Below, in pieces: positions 1 to 12,296 of a DNA stretch of 64,000 nucleotides. Origin of the DNA: CBDAQV01 sp965199335 (GTDB taxonomy: Bacteria > Pseudomonadota > Alphaproteobacteria > CALMVH01). The stretch's first letter is position 1. Every line of letters starts with the position of its first letter. Under the pieces are notes generated by a model. It was not told the DNA's origin. It did not search any database and saw nothing but the letters and a program-made list of their open reading frames with translations. Position numbers and translations under genes: made by a program. Location: the NCBI GenBank assembly GCA_965199335.1, contig CBDAQZ010000004.1, forward strand, positions 434,001 to 498,000. The letters run 5' to 3'.

Positions 1-78
1 CCTGACACTGTCGGACAATGCGTGGAGTATGCCTTCCACCGTGATGTCCTCGATCGAAGGATGAAATAGCGGTTTCAT
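1..78 (-). CDS. ArsR-family transcriptional regulator, N-terminus only
   Basis: The first 26 codons of a minus-strand gene that runs off the left edge. The visible peptide begins MKPLFHPSIEDITVEGILHA and continues LSDSVR, which matches the start of winged-helix ArsR-type repressors, where a stretch like 'LxALSDPxR' precedes the DNA-binding helices. The gene is divergent from the SDR-SDR-zwf set on the plus strand and probably controls it from the shared 95-bp region. The helix-turn-helix itself lies outside the window, so the family call rests on a short N-terminus. Confidence 0.6.
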   Translation of the reverse strand, partial: MKPLFHPSIEDITVEGILHALSDSVR

Positions 79-97
79 GAAATCAATATACACGCAC

Positions 98-135
98 TTG
101 ACAAATAGTTCAATAGTTCATAAGTTCCGAACTAA
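98..135 (+). promoter_or_regulatory. Promoter with repeated AGTTC operator-like motif
   Basis: A consensus -35 hexamer TTGACA at 98-103 is followed 17 bp later by a weak -10 (TAAGTT, 121-126). AGTTC occurs at 107-111, 115-119 and 123-127, an exact 8-bp period, and the last copy forms an inverted repeat with GAACT at 129-133 (AGTTC-C-GAACT). The array covers the spacer and -10 and lies between the divergent ArsR-type gene and the SDR genes. Such a position suits repression by the neighbouring regulator; this is inference. Confidence 0.5.
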
Positions 136-173
136 CGCACCAACAAACCGCGTTTCACGAAAGGAAAGATAGA

Positions 174-920
174 ATGAGCAAGCTTTCAGGTAAAGTCGCC
201 GTCGTTACCGGCGCATCCAAGGGTATCGGCGCCGCCATCGCCAAGGCGCTGGCAGCGGAAGGCGCGGCGGTCGTCGTCAACTACGCCTCCAGCAAGGCCG
301 GCGCGGACAAGGTGGTGGACGTGATCACCGCCGCCGGCGGCAAGGCGGTCGCGGTCGGCGGCAGCGTAGCCAACAAGGCCGAGGCGCAGGGCATCGTCGA
401 TGCCGCGATCAAGACCTATGGCAAGCTGGATATCCTGGTGAACAACGCAGGTGTCTACGAGATGTTGCCGATCGGGGACATCACCGAGGAACATTACCAC
501 AAGATATTCGACGTCAACGTGCTGGGGCTGCTGCTGGTCACCCAGGCGGCGGAGAAGCATCTGGGCGAGGGTGCCAGCATCATCAATATCGGCTCGGTGG
601 TCAGCCGCATCACCCCGCCGGGCAGCGTGGTCTATACCGGCACCAAGGGCGCGGTGGATGCGATAACCGGCGTGCTGGCCAAGGAACTGGGACCGCGCAA
701 GATCCGCGTCAACGCGCTGAACCCCGGCATGGTGGAGACCGAGGGCGTCCATAGCGCCGGGTTCATCGGCAGCGATTTCGAGAAATGGGCGGTATCGCAA
801 ACCCCGCTGGGCCGCCTGGGCCAGCCGGACGACATCGCCAAGATCGCGGTGTTCCTTGCCTCCGACGATTCGGCATGGCTGACCGGCGAACAGCTGCTTG
901 CCGGCGGCGGCACGCGCTAA
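174..920 (+). CDS. SDR-family NAD(P)-dependent oxidoreductase
   Basis: Classical short-chain dehydrogenase of 248 residues, close to the usual 250. The cofactor loop TGASKGIG is at residues 12-19, NNAG at 90-93, and the catalytic set is Ser141, Tyr154 and Lys158 (YTGTK). The C-terminal part has the PG-motif region (LNPGMVET) and a glycine-rich end. It resembles glucose/3-oxoacyl reductase-type SDRs, but the substrate cannot be told. The start has AAGGA a few bases upstream. It is first in a tight set with a second SDR (30-bp gap) and zwf, so a role in redox or sugar metabolism under the divergent ArsR-type regulator is plausible. Confidence 0.9.
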   Translation: MSKLSGKVAVVTGASKGIGAAIAKALAAEGAAVVVNYASSKAGADKVVDVITAAGGKAVAVGGSVANKAEAQGIVDAAIKTYGKLDILVNNAGVYEMLPIGDITEEHYHKIFDVNVLGLLLVTQAAEKHLGEGASIINIGSVVSRITPPGSVVYTGTKGAVDAITGVLAKELGPRKIRVNALNPGMVETEGVHSAGFIGSDFEKWAVSQTPLGRLGQPDDIAKIAVFLASDDSAWLTGEQLLAGGGTR

Positions 921-950
921 TCCCCACATCCAACCGGAAGGAATCGTCAC

Positions 951-1682
951 ATGGGTAAGCTGGATGGCAAGGTTGCGGTGATCACCGCCGCAACCTCGGG
1001 CATGGCGCTGGCGACGGCGAAGCTGTTCGTGGAGGAAGGCGCGTACGTCTTCATCACCGGACGGCGGCAGGACAAGCTGGACGAGGCGGTGAAGGCGATC
1101 GGTCGCAACGTCACAGGCGTGCAGGGCGATGCGTCCAGCCTCGCCGACCTCGACCGGCTGTACGAGACGGTGAAAAAGGAAAAGGGCCGGATCGACGTGC
1201 TGTTCGCCAGCGCCGGCTACGGCGAGTTCGCCAAGATCGGCGAGGTCACAGAAGAGCATTTCGACAAGACCTTCGACTTGAATGTCCGCGGCACGCTCTT
1301 TACTGTGCAGAAGGCGCTTCCGTTGTTCAGCGATGGCGGTTCGATCTTCCTCAACGGGTCGATCGCCAGCATCAAGGGCTTCCCGGCGTTCGGCGTCTAC
1401 AGCGCCAGCAAGGCCGCAGTGCGGTCGTTCGCGCGGACATGGCTGGTGGATCTGAAGGAGCGCAAGATCAGGGTGAACATCCTGAGCCCCGGAACGATCG
1501 ATACGCCGATCCTGGACCCGCTGGGACCGGAAGCGAAGGAGTATTTCAAGACGCTGGTCCCGCGCGGCGAGATCGGACGGCCGGAAGAAATTGCGACGGT
1601 GGCGCTGTTCCTGGCGTCCAGCGACTCTAGTTTCGTCAACGGTATCGAATTGTTCGTGGATGGTGGCACGGCGCAGATCTGA
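951..1682 (+). CDS. SDR-family oxidoreductase with altered cofactor loop
   Basis: A 243-residue short-chain dehydrogenase with Ser137/Ser140, Tyr150 and Lys154 (YSASK) as catalytic candidates. Its nucleotide loop reads TAATSGMA at residues 12-19 instead of TGxxxGIG, so two of the three glycines are alanine, and ASAG (86-89) replaces NNAG. R38/R39 after the second strand suggest NADP(H) preference. It follows the first SDR by 30 bp with AAGGA before the start and precedes zwf by 21 bp, so the three are likely cotranscribed. Substrate unknown. Confidence 0.88.
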   Translation: MGKLDGKVAVITAATSGMALATAKLFVEEGAYVFITGRRQDKLDEAVKAIGRNVTGVQGDASSLADLDRLYETVKKEKGRIDVLFASAGYGEFAKIGEVTEEHFDKTFDLNVRGTLFTVQKALPLFSDGGSIFLNGSIASIKGFPAFGVYSASKAAVRSFARTWLVDLKERKIRVNILSPGTIDTPILDPLGPEAKEYFKTLVPRGEIGRPEEIATVALFLASSDSSFVNGIELFVDGGTAQI

Positions 1683-1703
1683 CGCAAGGGTAAGGGGAGA
1701 GAG

Positions 1704-3227
1704 ATGGACATGATGGTGAATGCGCCCGCAGACGGCGCGAACGAGGCGGCGGCCCGTACCGCCGAGCCTTGCCTGGTCGTGATCTTCGGCGCCTCGGGCG
1801 ACCTTACCAAGCGCAAGCTTCTGCCTGCGCTCTACCATTTGTCGCAGGAAGGGCTGCTGCCCGAGGACTTTGCCATCGTCGGCGTCGCGCGGCGCGACCT
1901 GTCCGCCAGCTTTGCCGCCGACATGAAGGACGGCATCGTGGCAGGCGGCGGTGTCGAGGCCGGCGATCCGGCGCTGGCACCGTTCATCGAGCGGGTGCAA
2001 TATTTTGCCACCAATTTCGACGACGATGCCGGTTTCGAGAAACTGAAATCGTACCTGGCGGAACTGGACGGCAGGTTCGGCACCAGGGGCAACCGCCTGT
2101 TCTATCTGGCGGTGGCGCCCGAGTTCTTCGCCGACATCGTCTCCCGCCTCGGCACGCACGGCTTGGCAAAGGCTGCTGACGGGGCGGATCACTGGGTCCG
2201 CGTCATCATCGAGAAGCCATTCGGCACCGACCTGACATCGGCGCGCACCCTCAACGACGACGTCAACGCCGTCCTGTCCGAGGACCAGATCTTCCGCATC
2301 GATCATTACCTGGGCAAGGAGGCGGTACAGAACATCCTGGTCTTCCGCTTCGCCAATGGCCTGTTCGAGCCGAGCTGGAACGCCGACCATATAGACCACG
2401 TCCAGATCACCGCTGCCGAAAGCATCGGCATCGAGGGGCGTGGCCCGTTCTACGAGAATACCGGTGCGGTGCGCGACGTGCTGCAGAACCATATCATGGA
2501 AGTGCTGTCGCTGCTGGCGATGGAAGCGCCGGAAAGATTCGATGCCGATTCCGTGCGCGCCGAGAAGCTGAAACTCTGGCAGGCGATCGCACCGATCGCG
2601 GTGCAGGACACCGTGCGCGGCCAGTACGGCGCGGGCAAGGTGGACGGCAAGGACGTCGCCGGCTACCGCCAAGAGGAGCGCGTCGACCCGGCATCGAACG
2701 TCGAGACCTATGGCGCAGTCCGCCTTGAGATCGACAATCCACGCTGGAAGGGCGTGCCGTTCTACCTGCGCGCCGGCAAGCGCCTGAACAAGCGCGTGAC
2801 CGAGATCAGCGTCGTCTTCAAGCAGCCCGCCGAGACACTGTTTCCGGTTGCGGGCGGCGGCAGGGCGAAGCCGAATGTGCTGACGGTTCGCATCCAGCCC
2901 GATGAGGGCATCGCACTCCAGTTCGGTGTCAAGGTGCCAGGGCCGACGACGACCGTGGCGCAGGAAAGCCTGCGCTTCAGCTACGCCGATGCCTTCGGCA
3001 AATCCTCCGCCAACGGCTACGAGCGGCTGTTCCTGGATGCGATGCTGGGCGACGGCACGCTGTTTGCGCACCGCGACGGGGTGGAGGCGACCTGGGCGCT
3101 GTTCACGCCCCTGCTGGAGGCCTGGGCGAAGGATGACAACACCGACTTCCCCAACTATGCCGCCGGATCGTGGGGTCCCGATGATGCGGACGAACTGCTG
3201 GAGCGCGAAGGCCGCAGCTGGCGGTAA
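1704..3227 (+). CDS. zwf: Glucose-6-phosphate 1-dehydrogenase
   Basis: Oxidises glucose 6-phosphate to 6-phosphogluconolactone with NADP+, the first step of the oxidative pentose phosphate and Entner-Doudoroff routes. At 507 residues it has normal length. The nucleotide-binding motif GASGDLTKRKL is at 29-39 and the substrate/catalytic motif RIDHYLGKE at 198-206, with His201 and Lys205. An AGGGGAGAG ribosome site precedes the ATG. It is third in the SDR-SDR-zwf run, which would supply NADPH to the two reductases. The first 20 residues form a non-conserved extension. Confidence 0.97.
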   Translation: MDMMVNAPADGANEAAARTAEPCLVVIFGASGDLTKRKLLPALYHLSQEGLLPEDFAIVGVARRDLSASFAADMKDGIVAGGGVEAGDPALAPFIERVQYFATNFDDDAGFEKLKSYLAELDGRFGTRGNRLFYLAVAPEFFADIVSRLGTHGLAKAADGADHWVRVIIEKPFGTDLTSARTLNDDVNAVLSEDQIFRIDHYLGKEAVQNILVFRFANGLFEPSWNADHIDHVQITAAESIGIEGRGPFYENTGAVRDVLQNHIMEVLSLLAMEAPERFDADSVRAEKLKLWQAIAPIAVQDTVRGQYGAGKVDGKDVAGYRQEERVDPASNVETYGAVRLEIDNPRWKGVPFYLRAGKRLNKRVTEISVVFKQPAETLFPVAGGGRAKPNVLTVRIQPDEGIALQFGVKVPGPTTTVAQESLRFSYADAFGKSSANGYERLFLDAMLGDGTLFAHRDGVEATWALFTPLLEAWAKDDNTDFPNYAAGSWGPDDADELLEREGRSWR

Positions 3228-3230
3228 GGA

Positions 3231-4151
3231 TCAATCGTCCGGCCAGGCGGCAAGCAGGGTACGCGCGGTCGCGGTGAAGCCGCCCCGATAGGCGGGTGCG
3301 TCGCTGGCCGCCCAGACCACCGCGCGCAGGCAATGTATCAGCTGCAGTTTTTGTACGGTCGTTTCCATGCCGCGCCATTCGGCGTCGCTCAGGCCATACC
3401 CCGTCACGAACGCCGCCCGCAATTCCGGCGACACGTTGCTGCCCACGCGCGCGATCTCGAAGAAAGGCGCGGGCTGCGCGCAGGCATTCGACCAATCGAT
3501 CATGTGGACCGTGCCATCGTTCGCGATGACCAGATTGTCGAGGCAGATGTCGTTGTGCGAAAGGCAGGCGGGCAGGTCCCACGCCCGGTATTCGCGCATG
3601 AAGGCGCGTATCCTGCGGCTCTGCACATCATCCAGCACGCCCAGGCTGACCAGCGTGGCCCTATCGTCCAGGATATACGCCATGTCGGCATCGACCGCCT
3701 CGGCCCAGCTGCGCGTGAAGCGGGGCTGCGGCGTCATCGCCATGTTCCAGCCATAGCCCTCGACCCGAACAGTGGCGAGGCGGCTGGCATAATGGCCCAG
3801 CTGCGCATAGAGCGCCGGCATGTCGCCGGCATACGCCGTCCCGACCGTGCCTTCGATCCATTCCATCAGCATGTAATCTTGATTGCCGCCATGGCTTCCG
3901 AGCGCCAGTACCTTCGGCACGGCAACGCCGGCGGCCGCCGCCTGCCCCATCGCCCACTGTTCCTTGGGATAGGTCGTGGCCTCGCCGGAACGGCGCATGC
4001 GGATGACGAACGGTCCCTGCGCCGTCGCAAAGCGAAACACGGCGTTCTGATCGCCTTGTTCGATACGGATCATATCGGTAATCGGTCCGGACAGTTCACG
4101 CCGCGCAATTTCAGTTGCGGCGTCTTCCATGGCCAGCCTAGTCGCGGGCAT
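3231..4151 (-). CDS. APH/choline kinase-family phosphotransferase
   Basis: A 306-residue kinase-fold protein. The catalytic loop LSHNDICLDNLV (Asp and Asn of the HxDxxxxN signature) is followed by MIDWSNA, the metal-binding Asp of APH-type kinases. The N-lobe has VFRFA and FVIRMRR strands with the ATP-contacting basic residue. It may phosphorylate a small alcohol or aminoalcohol such as choline, ethanolamine or a sugar; substrate unknown. It ends 3 bp from the convergent zwf stop. The small ORF upstream overlaps the chosen start by 14 bp; a second ATG seven codons in (4130) lies just past that stop and is an alternative start. Confidence 0.75.
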   Translation of the reverse strand: MPATRLAMEDAATEIARRELSGPITDMIRIEQGDQNAVFRFATAQGPFVIRMRRSGEATTYPKEQWAMGQAAAAGVAVPKVLALGSHGGNQDYMLMEWIEGTVGTAYAGDMPALYAQLGHYASRLATVRVEGYGWNMAMTPQPRFTRSWAEAVDADMAYILDDRATLVSLGVLDDVQSRRIRAFMREYRAWDLPACLSHNDICLDNLVIANDGTVHMIDWSNACAQPAPFFEIARVGSNVSPELRAAFVTGYGLSDAEWRGMETTVQKLQLIHCLRAVVWAASDAPAYRGGFTATARTLLAAWPDD

Positions 4152-4305
4152 TCCGGCAGTCGCTGCACTGACAGCTGTTCGAATTACTGGCGCGGTCGGG
4201 CGACAATCTGCCCGATGCCGCCGTGATATCGTTGAGCAATTCGGCCAGCGCCTGCATCAGGTCCTGGTCGGAAGTCTCGTAGCTCTTGTGAACCGTGTTT
4301 TGCAT
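4138..4305 (-). CDS. Small Cys-containing protein upstream of phosphotransferase
   Basis: A 55-codon ORF starting MQNTVHKSYETSDQDLMQAL and ending CQCSDCRNARD. The N-terminal 40 residues look helical and acidic, and the end carries CxCxxC, a possible metal or redox site. Its stop overlaps the start of the phosphotransferase gene by 14 bp, suggesting translational coupling. There is no strong Shine-Dalgarno sequence. A LexA-type direct repeat sits 13-27 bp upstream of the ATG. No family recognised; it could be only a leader of the downstream gene. Confidence 0.4.
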   Translation of the reverse strand: MQNTVHKSYETSDQDLMQALAELLNDITAASGRLSPDRASNSNSCQCSDCRNARD

Positions 4306-4313
4306 GAGCCGAG

Positions 4314-4341
4314 ACTAGAACATCACTAGAACATTTGTCCA
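4314..4341 (-). promoter_or_regulatory. Candidate LexA (SOS) box and promoter
   Basis: On the minus strand the sequence reads GTTC-N7-GTTC (bases 4332 to 4318), the direct-repeat LexA box known for Alphaproteobacteria. The wider word ACTAGAACAT occurs twice, at 4314-4323 and 4325-4334. TGGACA (4341-4336) could serve as -35 and TCTAGT as -10 with a 16-bp spacer, so the box would lie over the promoter. An eight-base match can occur by chance about twice in 64 kb, so position is the main support. Confidence 0.42.
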
Positions 4342-4498
4342 GGGAAATCTGCTGGCCTTCTTAGAATTGCCGTATCGCTTAGCTACGAGTTCGAAAATGC
4401 CATCGGGACGGCGTTCAAGCGGGTTATGGGCTGCTCGCCACGCCAATGGGCGGGGTGGGAAGATGGCTGCCTGATCATCGTCTTCCGACAAGCTGAGC

Positions 4499-5140
4499 TT
4501 AGGCCTTCGCATTTTTCTGCTCTCGCAAGGATGCGATCAGATCCGCCACGGCCCTGCGGATGGGGCCGATCTCGAAATCCGGTGAGGGGGCATTTTCCTC
4601 GATGTCCTTCGCCAGGGAGTCGAGGCCGAAAAGGGCGCGCGTGAAGCGGGGGTAAAGAACCTGGCCCAATAGTCTCTGCGCCGCCTCGACGCTGGCCTGT
4701 GAGTGCAATCCGAACGCTGACGCGATATAGACAGCCAGCCTGTTTTCGACTTCCGTGAATACCACGTAGCAGTAATTCGCCGCCTCCGCCGGGTACCGTG
4801 CGGCTTCGGACGCGCATACGCGGCACATCTGGATGGCGCCCTCGTATAGCAATGTTTGCAGGAAACGGCCGCAGAACAGCACCAGCGCCTCGGCGGGATC
4901 TGCCGCATAAACGTCCGGCGTGCTCAGCCGTTCGAGAAAATATCCACGCAGCATCTCGAACACCGCCAGGAAAAGAGCTTCCTTGTTCGCGAAATGGCCG
5001 TAAAGAGTTCGCTTGGTGGTGCCCGCCCGTTTGGCAACCACCTCCATGGATGTCCGTTCGAAGCCCGCTTCCAGGAACACCTCCCTGGCGGTCCAGAGAA
5101 TATGCTCACGCAGCTCACCGCCCCGTTTCGCCACGCTCAT
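4499..5140 (-). CDS. TetR/AcrR-family transcriptional repressor
   Basis: A 213-residue regulator. The N-terminal HTH (residues ~8-55) contains AREVFLEAGFERTSMEVVA followed by GTTKRTLYGHFANKEALF, a textbook TetR DNA-binding domain. The remainder is an all-helical ligand-binding/dimer domain with three Cys in the EGAIQMCRVCAS and NYCYV segments. It is divergent from the epimerase-like gene at 5218; a perfect 10-1-10 palindrome lies 22 bp before its ATG, so it probably represses both directions. Half of that palindrome recurs at the RND efflux promoter near 55.87 kb, suggesting that the pump is also a target. Confidence 0.92.
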   Translation of the reverse strand: MSVAKRGGELREHILWTAREVFLEAGFERTSMEVVAKRAGTTKRTLYGHFANKEALFLAVFEMLRGYFLERLSTPDVYAADPAEALVLFCGRFLQTLLYEGAIQMCRVCASEAARYPAEAANYCYVVFTEVENRLAVYIASAFGLHSQASVEAAQRLLGQVLYPRFTRALFGLDSLAKDIEENAPSPDFEIGPIRRAVADLIASLREQKNAKA

Positions 5141-5161
5141 CGTTTCACCTCTTGTTTTAAG

Positions 5162-5182
5162 TATACTATACGGTATAGTATA
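5162..5182. promoter_or_regulatory. TetR operator palindrome
   Basis: TATACTATAC (5162-5171), a single central G, then GTATAGTATA (5173-5182): a perfect 10-bp inverted repeat. It sits between tetR (starts at 5140) and the epimerase-like gene (starts at 5218), and its AT-rich words can also serve as -10 elements. Length, symmetry and location fit a TetR-family operator. Confidence 0.75.
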
Positions 5183-5217
5183 TAGATTGAATTGGTTGCT
5201 GTCGGGGAGACTATCTC

Positions 5218-6201
5218 ATGCGCGTTTTTGTAACAGGGGCTACAGGCTTTATCGGCATGGCCGTCACAAGGGAATTACTCGCGGCTGGGCACAGAGTGAT
5301 AGGTCTGACCCGCTCGGACGATGGCGCCCGATCGCTGAGCGATGCCGGCGCCACGCCTCACCGCGGCAGTCTAGAGGATCTGGAGAGTTTACGCAGCGGC
5401 GCGGCTTCGGCCGACGGCGTGATCCATCTGGCCTTCATCCATGAGTTCACCGACGTAAGGCTGTCGACCCGCCTCGGCGTCATGGCCCGTGGACTGGCCG
5501 GCAAGGGGGTCGTGTCAAGTTTCATGGGCGTCATGATCGGAACCGACGCGGCCGCCATCGAGACGCTTGGATCCGCGCTCGCGGGTACCGGCAAACCGTT
5601 CGTGGTCACCGTAGGCACCATGGGCCTGTCGATGGGGCGGCCAAGTTCGGAAACAGACAAGCCCGACGCCGAGTCTCCTGGAGCCGCCCGGAGCATTCCT
5701 TCCGAAAAAGCAGCTTTGGCGCTGGCGGCGCAAGGGGTGCGCACGTCTGTCGTACGCCTGCCGCCTTCGGTCCACGGCGATGGCGATCATGGCTTCATCC
5801 CGCGCCTGGCCGGGATTGCCCGGAAAAAGGGCGTTTCAGCCTATGTCGGGGATGGGAGCAACCGCTGGCCCGCCGTTCACAGGCTTGATGCCGCCCGTCT
5901 CTACAGGATAGCGCTCGAGACGGGTTCCGCTGGCGGCATCTATCACGGCGTTGCCGACGAGGGCGTGCCCTTCCGCGCGATTGCCGAAACTATCGGGCGG
6001 CATCTGAACGTGCCAGTGATGTCCCGGTCGCCGGACGAAGCGGCGCGCCATTTCGGCTGGCTTGCGCCCTTCGTCGCCGCCGACAATCCGGTGACAAGCG
6101 AGATGACCCGGCAACAACTGGACTGGCAGCCGATCGAGACAGGGCTGATGCAGGACATCGGACGCGCCGCGTATTTTGGCAATCGGGAACATACTCCATA
6201 A
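5218..6201 (+). CDS. Extended SDR / NAD-dependent epimerase-like protein
   Basis: A 327-residue extended-SDR protein. The Rossmann motif is VTGATGFIG at residues 5-13; SADGVIHLAF marks the fourth strand. The usual YxxxK is not evident; an IPSEK segment lies in that region. After HEFTD there is about 25 extra residues rich in Gly/Met before the typical 'AAIETLGSAL' helix, so the substrate loop differs from the commonest relatives. Substrate unknown. It is divergent from tetR across the palindromic operator and is likely under its control. Confidence 0.8.
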   Translation: MRVFVTGATGFIGMAVTRELLAAGHRVIGLTRSDDGARSLSDAGATPHRGSLEDLESLRSGAASADGVIHLAFIHEFTDVRLSTRLGVMARGLAGKGVVSSFMGVMIGTDAAAIETLGSALAGTGKPFVVTVGTMGLSMGRPSSETDKPDAESPGAARSIPSEKAALALAAQGVRTSVVRLPPSVHGDGDHGFIPRLAGIARKKGVSAYVGDGSNRWPAVHRLDAARLYRIALETGSAGGIYHGVADEGVPFRAIAETIGRHLNVPVMSRSPDEAARHFGWLAPFVAADNPVTSEMTRQQLDWQPIETGLMQDIGRAAYFGNREHTP

Positions 6202-6287
6202 GGAACTCGTAGCGCGCTTGCTCCTTTACACAGCCTGGCATTCCATTCGGTTTGTCCGGGGTATTGTCGACAGTGCAGGAGTAACCC

Positions 6288-6722
6288 ATGAGCGAAATGA
6301 CGGTGGCCGATCTATCGGAAGCGATGCGCGATATCGATTTTGCGATGCTTTCGACACGCACCGAAGGCGGCGCGATCGCTTCGCGTCCGATGAGCAACAA
6401 CCGCAAGGTCGACTATGAAGGCAATTCCTTCTTCTTTTCCTATGACAGCGCGCGAACCGTCGCCGACATCGATCGGGATAACAAAGTTGGATTATCTTTT
6501 GCCGGATCGAAGGGATTGCTGGGCAAGCCGCCCTTGTTCATCGCGATCGAAGGTGTAGCGGAGCTTGTCCGCGACAAGGCAGTGTTCGCGGACAATTGGT
6601 CGAAAGATCTAGACCGCTGGTTTCAACAAGGTGTCGACACGCCCGGCCTGGTTCTGATCAAGGTGAGCGCGCAGCGCATTCACTATTGGAAGGGTGAGGA
6701 CGAGGGCGAATTGGTTCTATAG
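6288..6722 (+). CDS. Pyridoxamine 5'-phosphate oxidase-fold (general stress protein 26-like)
   Basis: A 144-residue split-barrel flavin-binding-type protein. The segment FAMLSTRTEGGAIASRPM matches the first strands of general stress protein 26-like members, followed by FFFSYDSARTVADI and VGLSFA. These proteins bind FMN or a related cofactor and are associated with stress; the substrate is unknown. GGAG lies upstream of the ATG at a usable distance. It is alone between the epimerase-like gene and the rRNA operon. Confidence 0.8.
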   Translation: MSEMTVADLSEAMRDIDFAMLSTRTEGGAIASRPMSNNRKVDYEGNSFFFSYDSARTVADIDRDNKVGLSFAGSKGLLGKPPLFIAIEGVAELVRDKAVFADNWSKDLDRWFQQGVDTPGLVLIKVSAQRIHYWKGEDEGELVL

Positions 6723-6823
6723 CGCGAGGCACCGGCAGCGTTTTGTGCTGAACCTGCTTTTGTGGTTCGATGCGGCCTAGTCATATACGTGACAGTGCCG
6801 TTGTGGCCCTGTTTTTGTTGATT

Positions 6824-7018
<195 letters not shown>

Positions 7019-7077
7019 GCTGTTAGAGGAGAAGAGATAAGTGGATAGGGGGTTGTTTGATTACGTCCGTTGTCAAG

Positions 7078-7193
7078 ACCTGGCGGCGACCGACTCTCCC
7101 GTGTCTTAAGACAAAGTACCATTGGCGCTGAGGCGTTTCACGGCCGAGTTCGGGATGGGATCGGGTGTTTCAGCCTCGCTAGAACCACCAGGT
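7078..7193 (-). rRNA. rrf: 5S ribosomal RNA
   Basis: The reverse strand reads CCTGGTGGTTCTAGCGAGG through the conserved CCCATCCCGAACTCGG loop to the closing GCCGCCAGG. The ends pair, and the length of about 116 nt is normal. End positions are good to a few bases. Confidence 0.93.
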
Positions 7194-7269
7194 CGTGGCA
7201 GCGGACGTAAGTGTTCTTGTGATGAGTGATGATGTGCACGCTTTGCGTATGTGAGCCTTGTCGTCGATC

Positions 7270-7295
7270 GGTATCCGATCTTCGATAAGGGTTTG

Positions 7296-7300
<5 letters not shown>
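7270..7300 (-). other. Pre-23S processing stem (3' arm)
   Basis: Bases 7270-7300 are complementary, with two mismatches, to 10031-10060 on the other side of the 23S gene (the words CTTCGATAAGGGTTTGAAGA pair exactly). In the transcript this makes a long stem enclosing 23S, the expected RNase III processing substrate. Confidence 0.8.
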
Positions 7301-10036
<2,736 letters not shown>

Positions 10037-10037
10037 A

Positions 10038-10434
10038 ACCCTTATCGAAGACCGGATCCCCGAAGCCTGGTGGCATCGGCTTTCGTCTCAAGCGCGACTT
10101 CGTCGCGCGGGCGGCTCGATAAAGGGATACTCATTACACTCAGCATGTACATTCAATGACTCGATTTCGTCTCAAGTCTACCCAGTTCCCGACTGAGCCC
10201 TGGACACGATGACTTCGTATCCGCTCGCATCAGGAACAGTTATCACAAAAACCCCTATTCACTTATCCAGTAACCGCTTTTCGCCAACCCGTAGGCCGGC
10301 AAACCTTTGTCTTCTTCCAATGTTCGCAACTGATAATTCACAACCGCTGCCGGCTCGAACACCCCGAGGGTGGAGCCCATCGCGCAAGGCGCGACAAACA
10401 AACGGCTGACGTAACCATCGAACCAGAGGTTCGA
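10038..10434 (-). other. 23S to tRNA-Ala internal transcribed spacer
   Basis: A spacer of about 400 bp with no gene. It holds the 5' arm of the 23S processing stem (10031-10060) and, beside tRNA-Ala, an 11-bp perfect hairpin (10414-10424 with 10428-10438, loop AGA) whose outer strand includes the encoded ACCA end of tRNA-Ala. Nothing else was recognised. Confidence 0.7.
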
Positions 10435-10510
10435 TGGTGGAGGCAGACGGAATCGAACCGACGACCTCAAGCTTGCAAAGCTAGCGCTCTACCAATTGAG
10501 CTATGCCCCC
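10435..10510 (-). tRNA. tRNA-Ala (TGC)
   Basis: A 76-nt cloverleaf, GGGGGCA acceptor, TGC anticodon in loop TTTGCAA, encoded CCA. Located in the 16S-23S spacer in its standard place next to tRNA-Ile. Confidence 0.96.
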
Positions 10511-10569
10511 ATCTAACCGTAAGAACCCGGCGGCAAGAAACACAGCCCTACAGCCGCGTCCCTTAAGCC

Positions 10570-10646
10570 TGGTGGGCCTGGGAAGATTTGAACTTCCGAC
10601 CTCACGCTTATCAAGCGCGCGCTCTAACCAGCTGAGCTACAAGCCC
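10570..10646 (-). tRNA. tRNA-Ile (GAT)
   Basis: A 77-nt cloverleaf, GGGCTTG acceptor pairing with CAGGCCC, GAT anticodon, encoded CCA. It precedes tRNA-Ala within the rRNA operon, 59 bp away. Confidence 0.96.
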
Positions 10647-10805
10647 GTATCAGCTGCAATCGCGCCAAGGCCCAAAGGGCGAAGGCGGGATCACGAACAT
10701 AAGAAGAAGGGATACGAGGACGGCGGATTTTGTTTGCCCACCCTGACTGGGTGGGCGTGCTGTACCGGATGAGACCCTGGCAAGCCAGGAACTGCATCCA
10801 GTTCC

Positions 10806-12296
<1,491 letters not shown>

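Noticed and set aside
186..3071. A 961-codon open frame antisense to the SDR genes and zwf
   Set aside because: It mirrors three clear genes. Long antisense frames are common in GC-rich coding DNA, and the protein is Arg/His/Gln-rich without domains.
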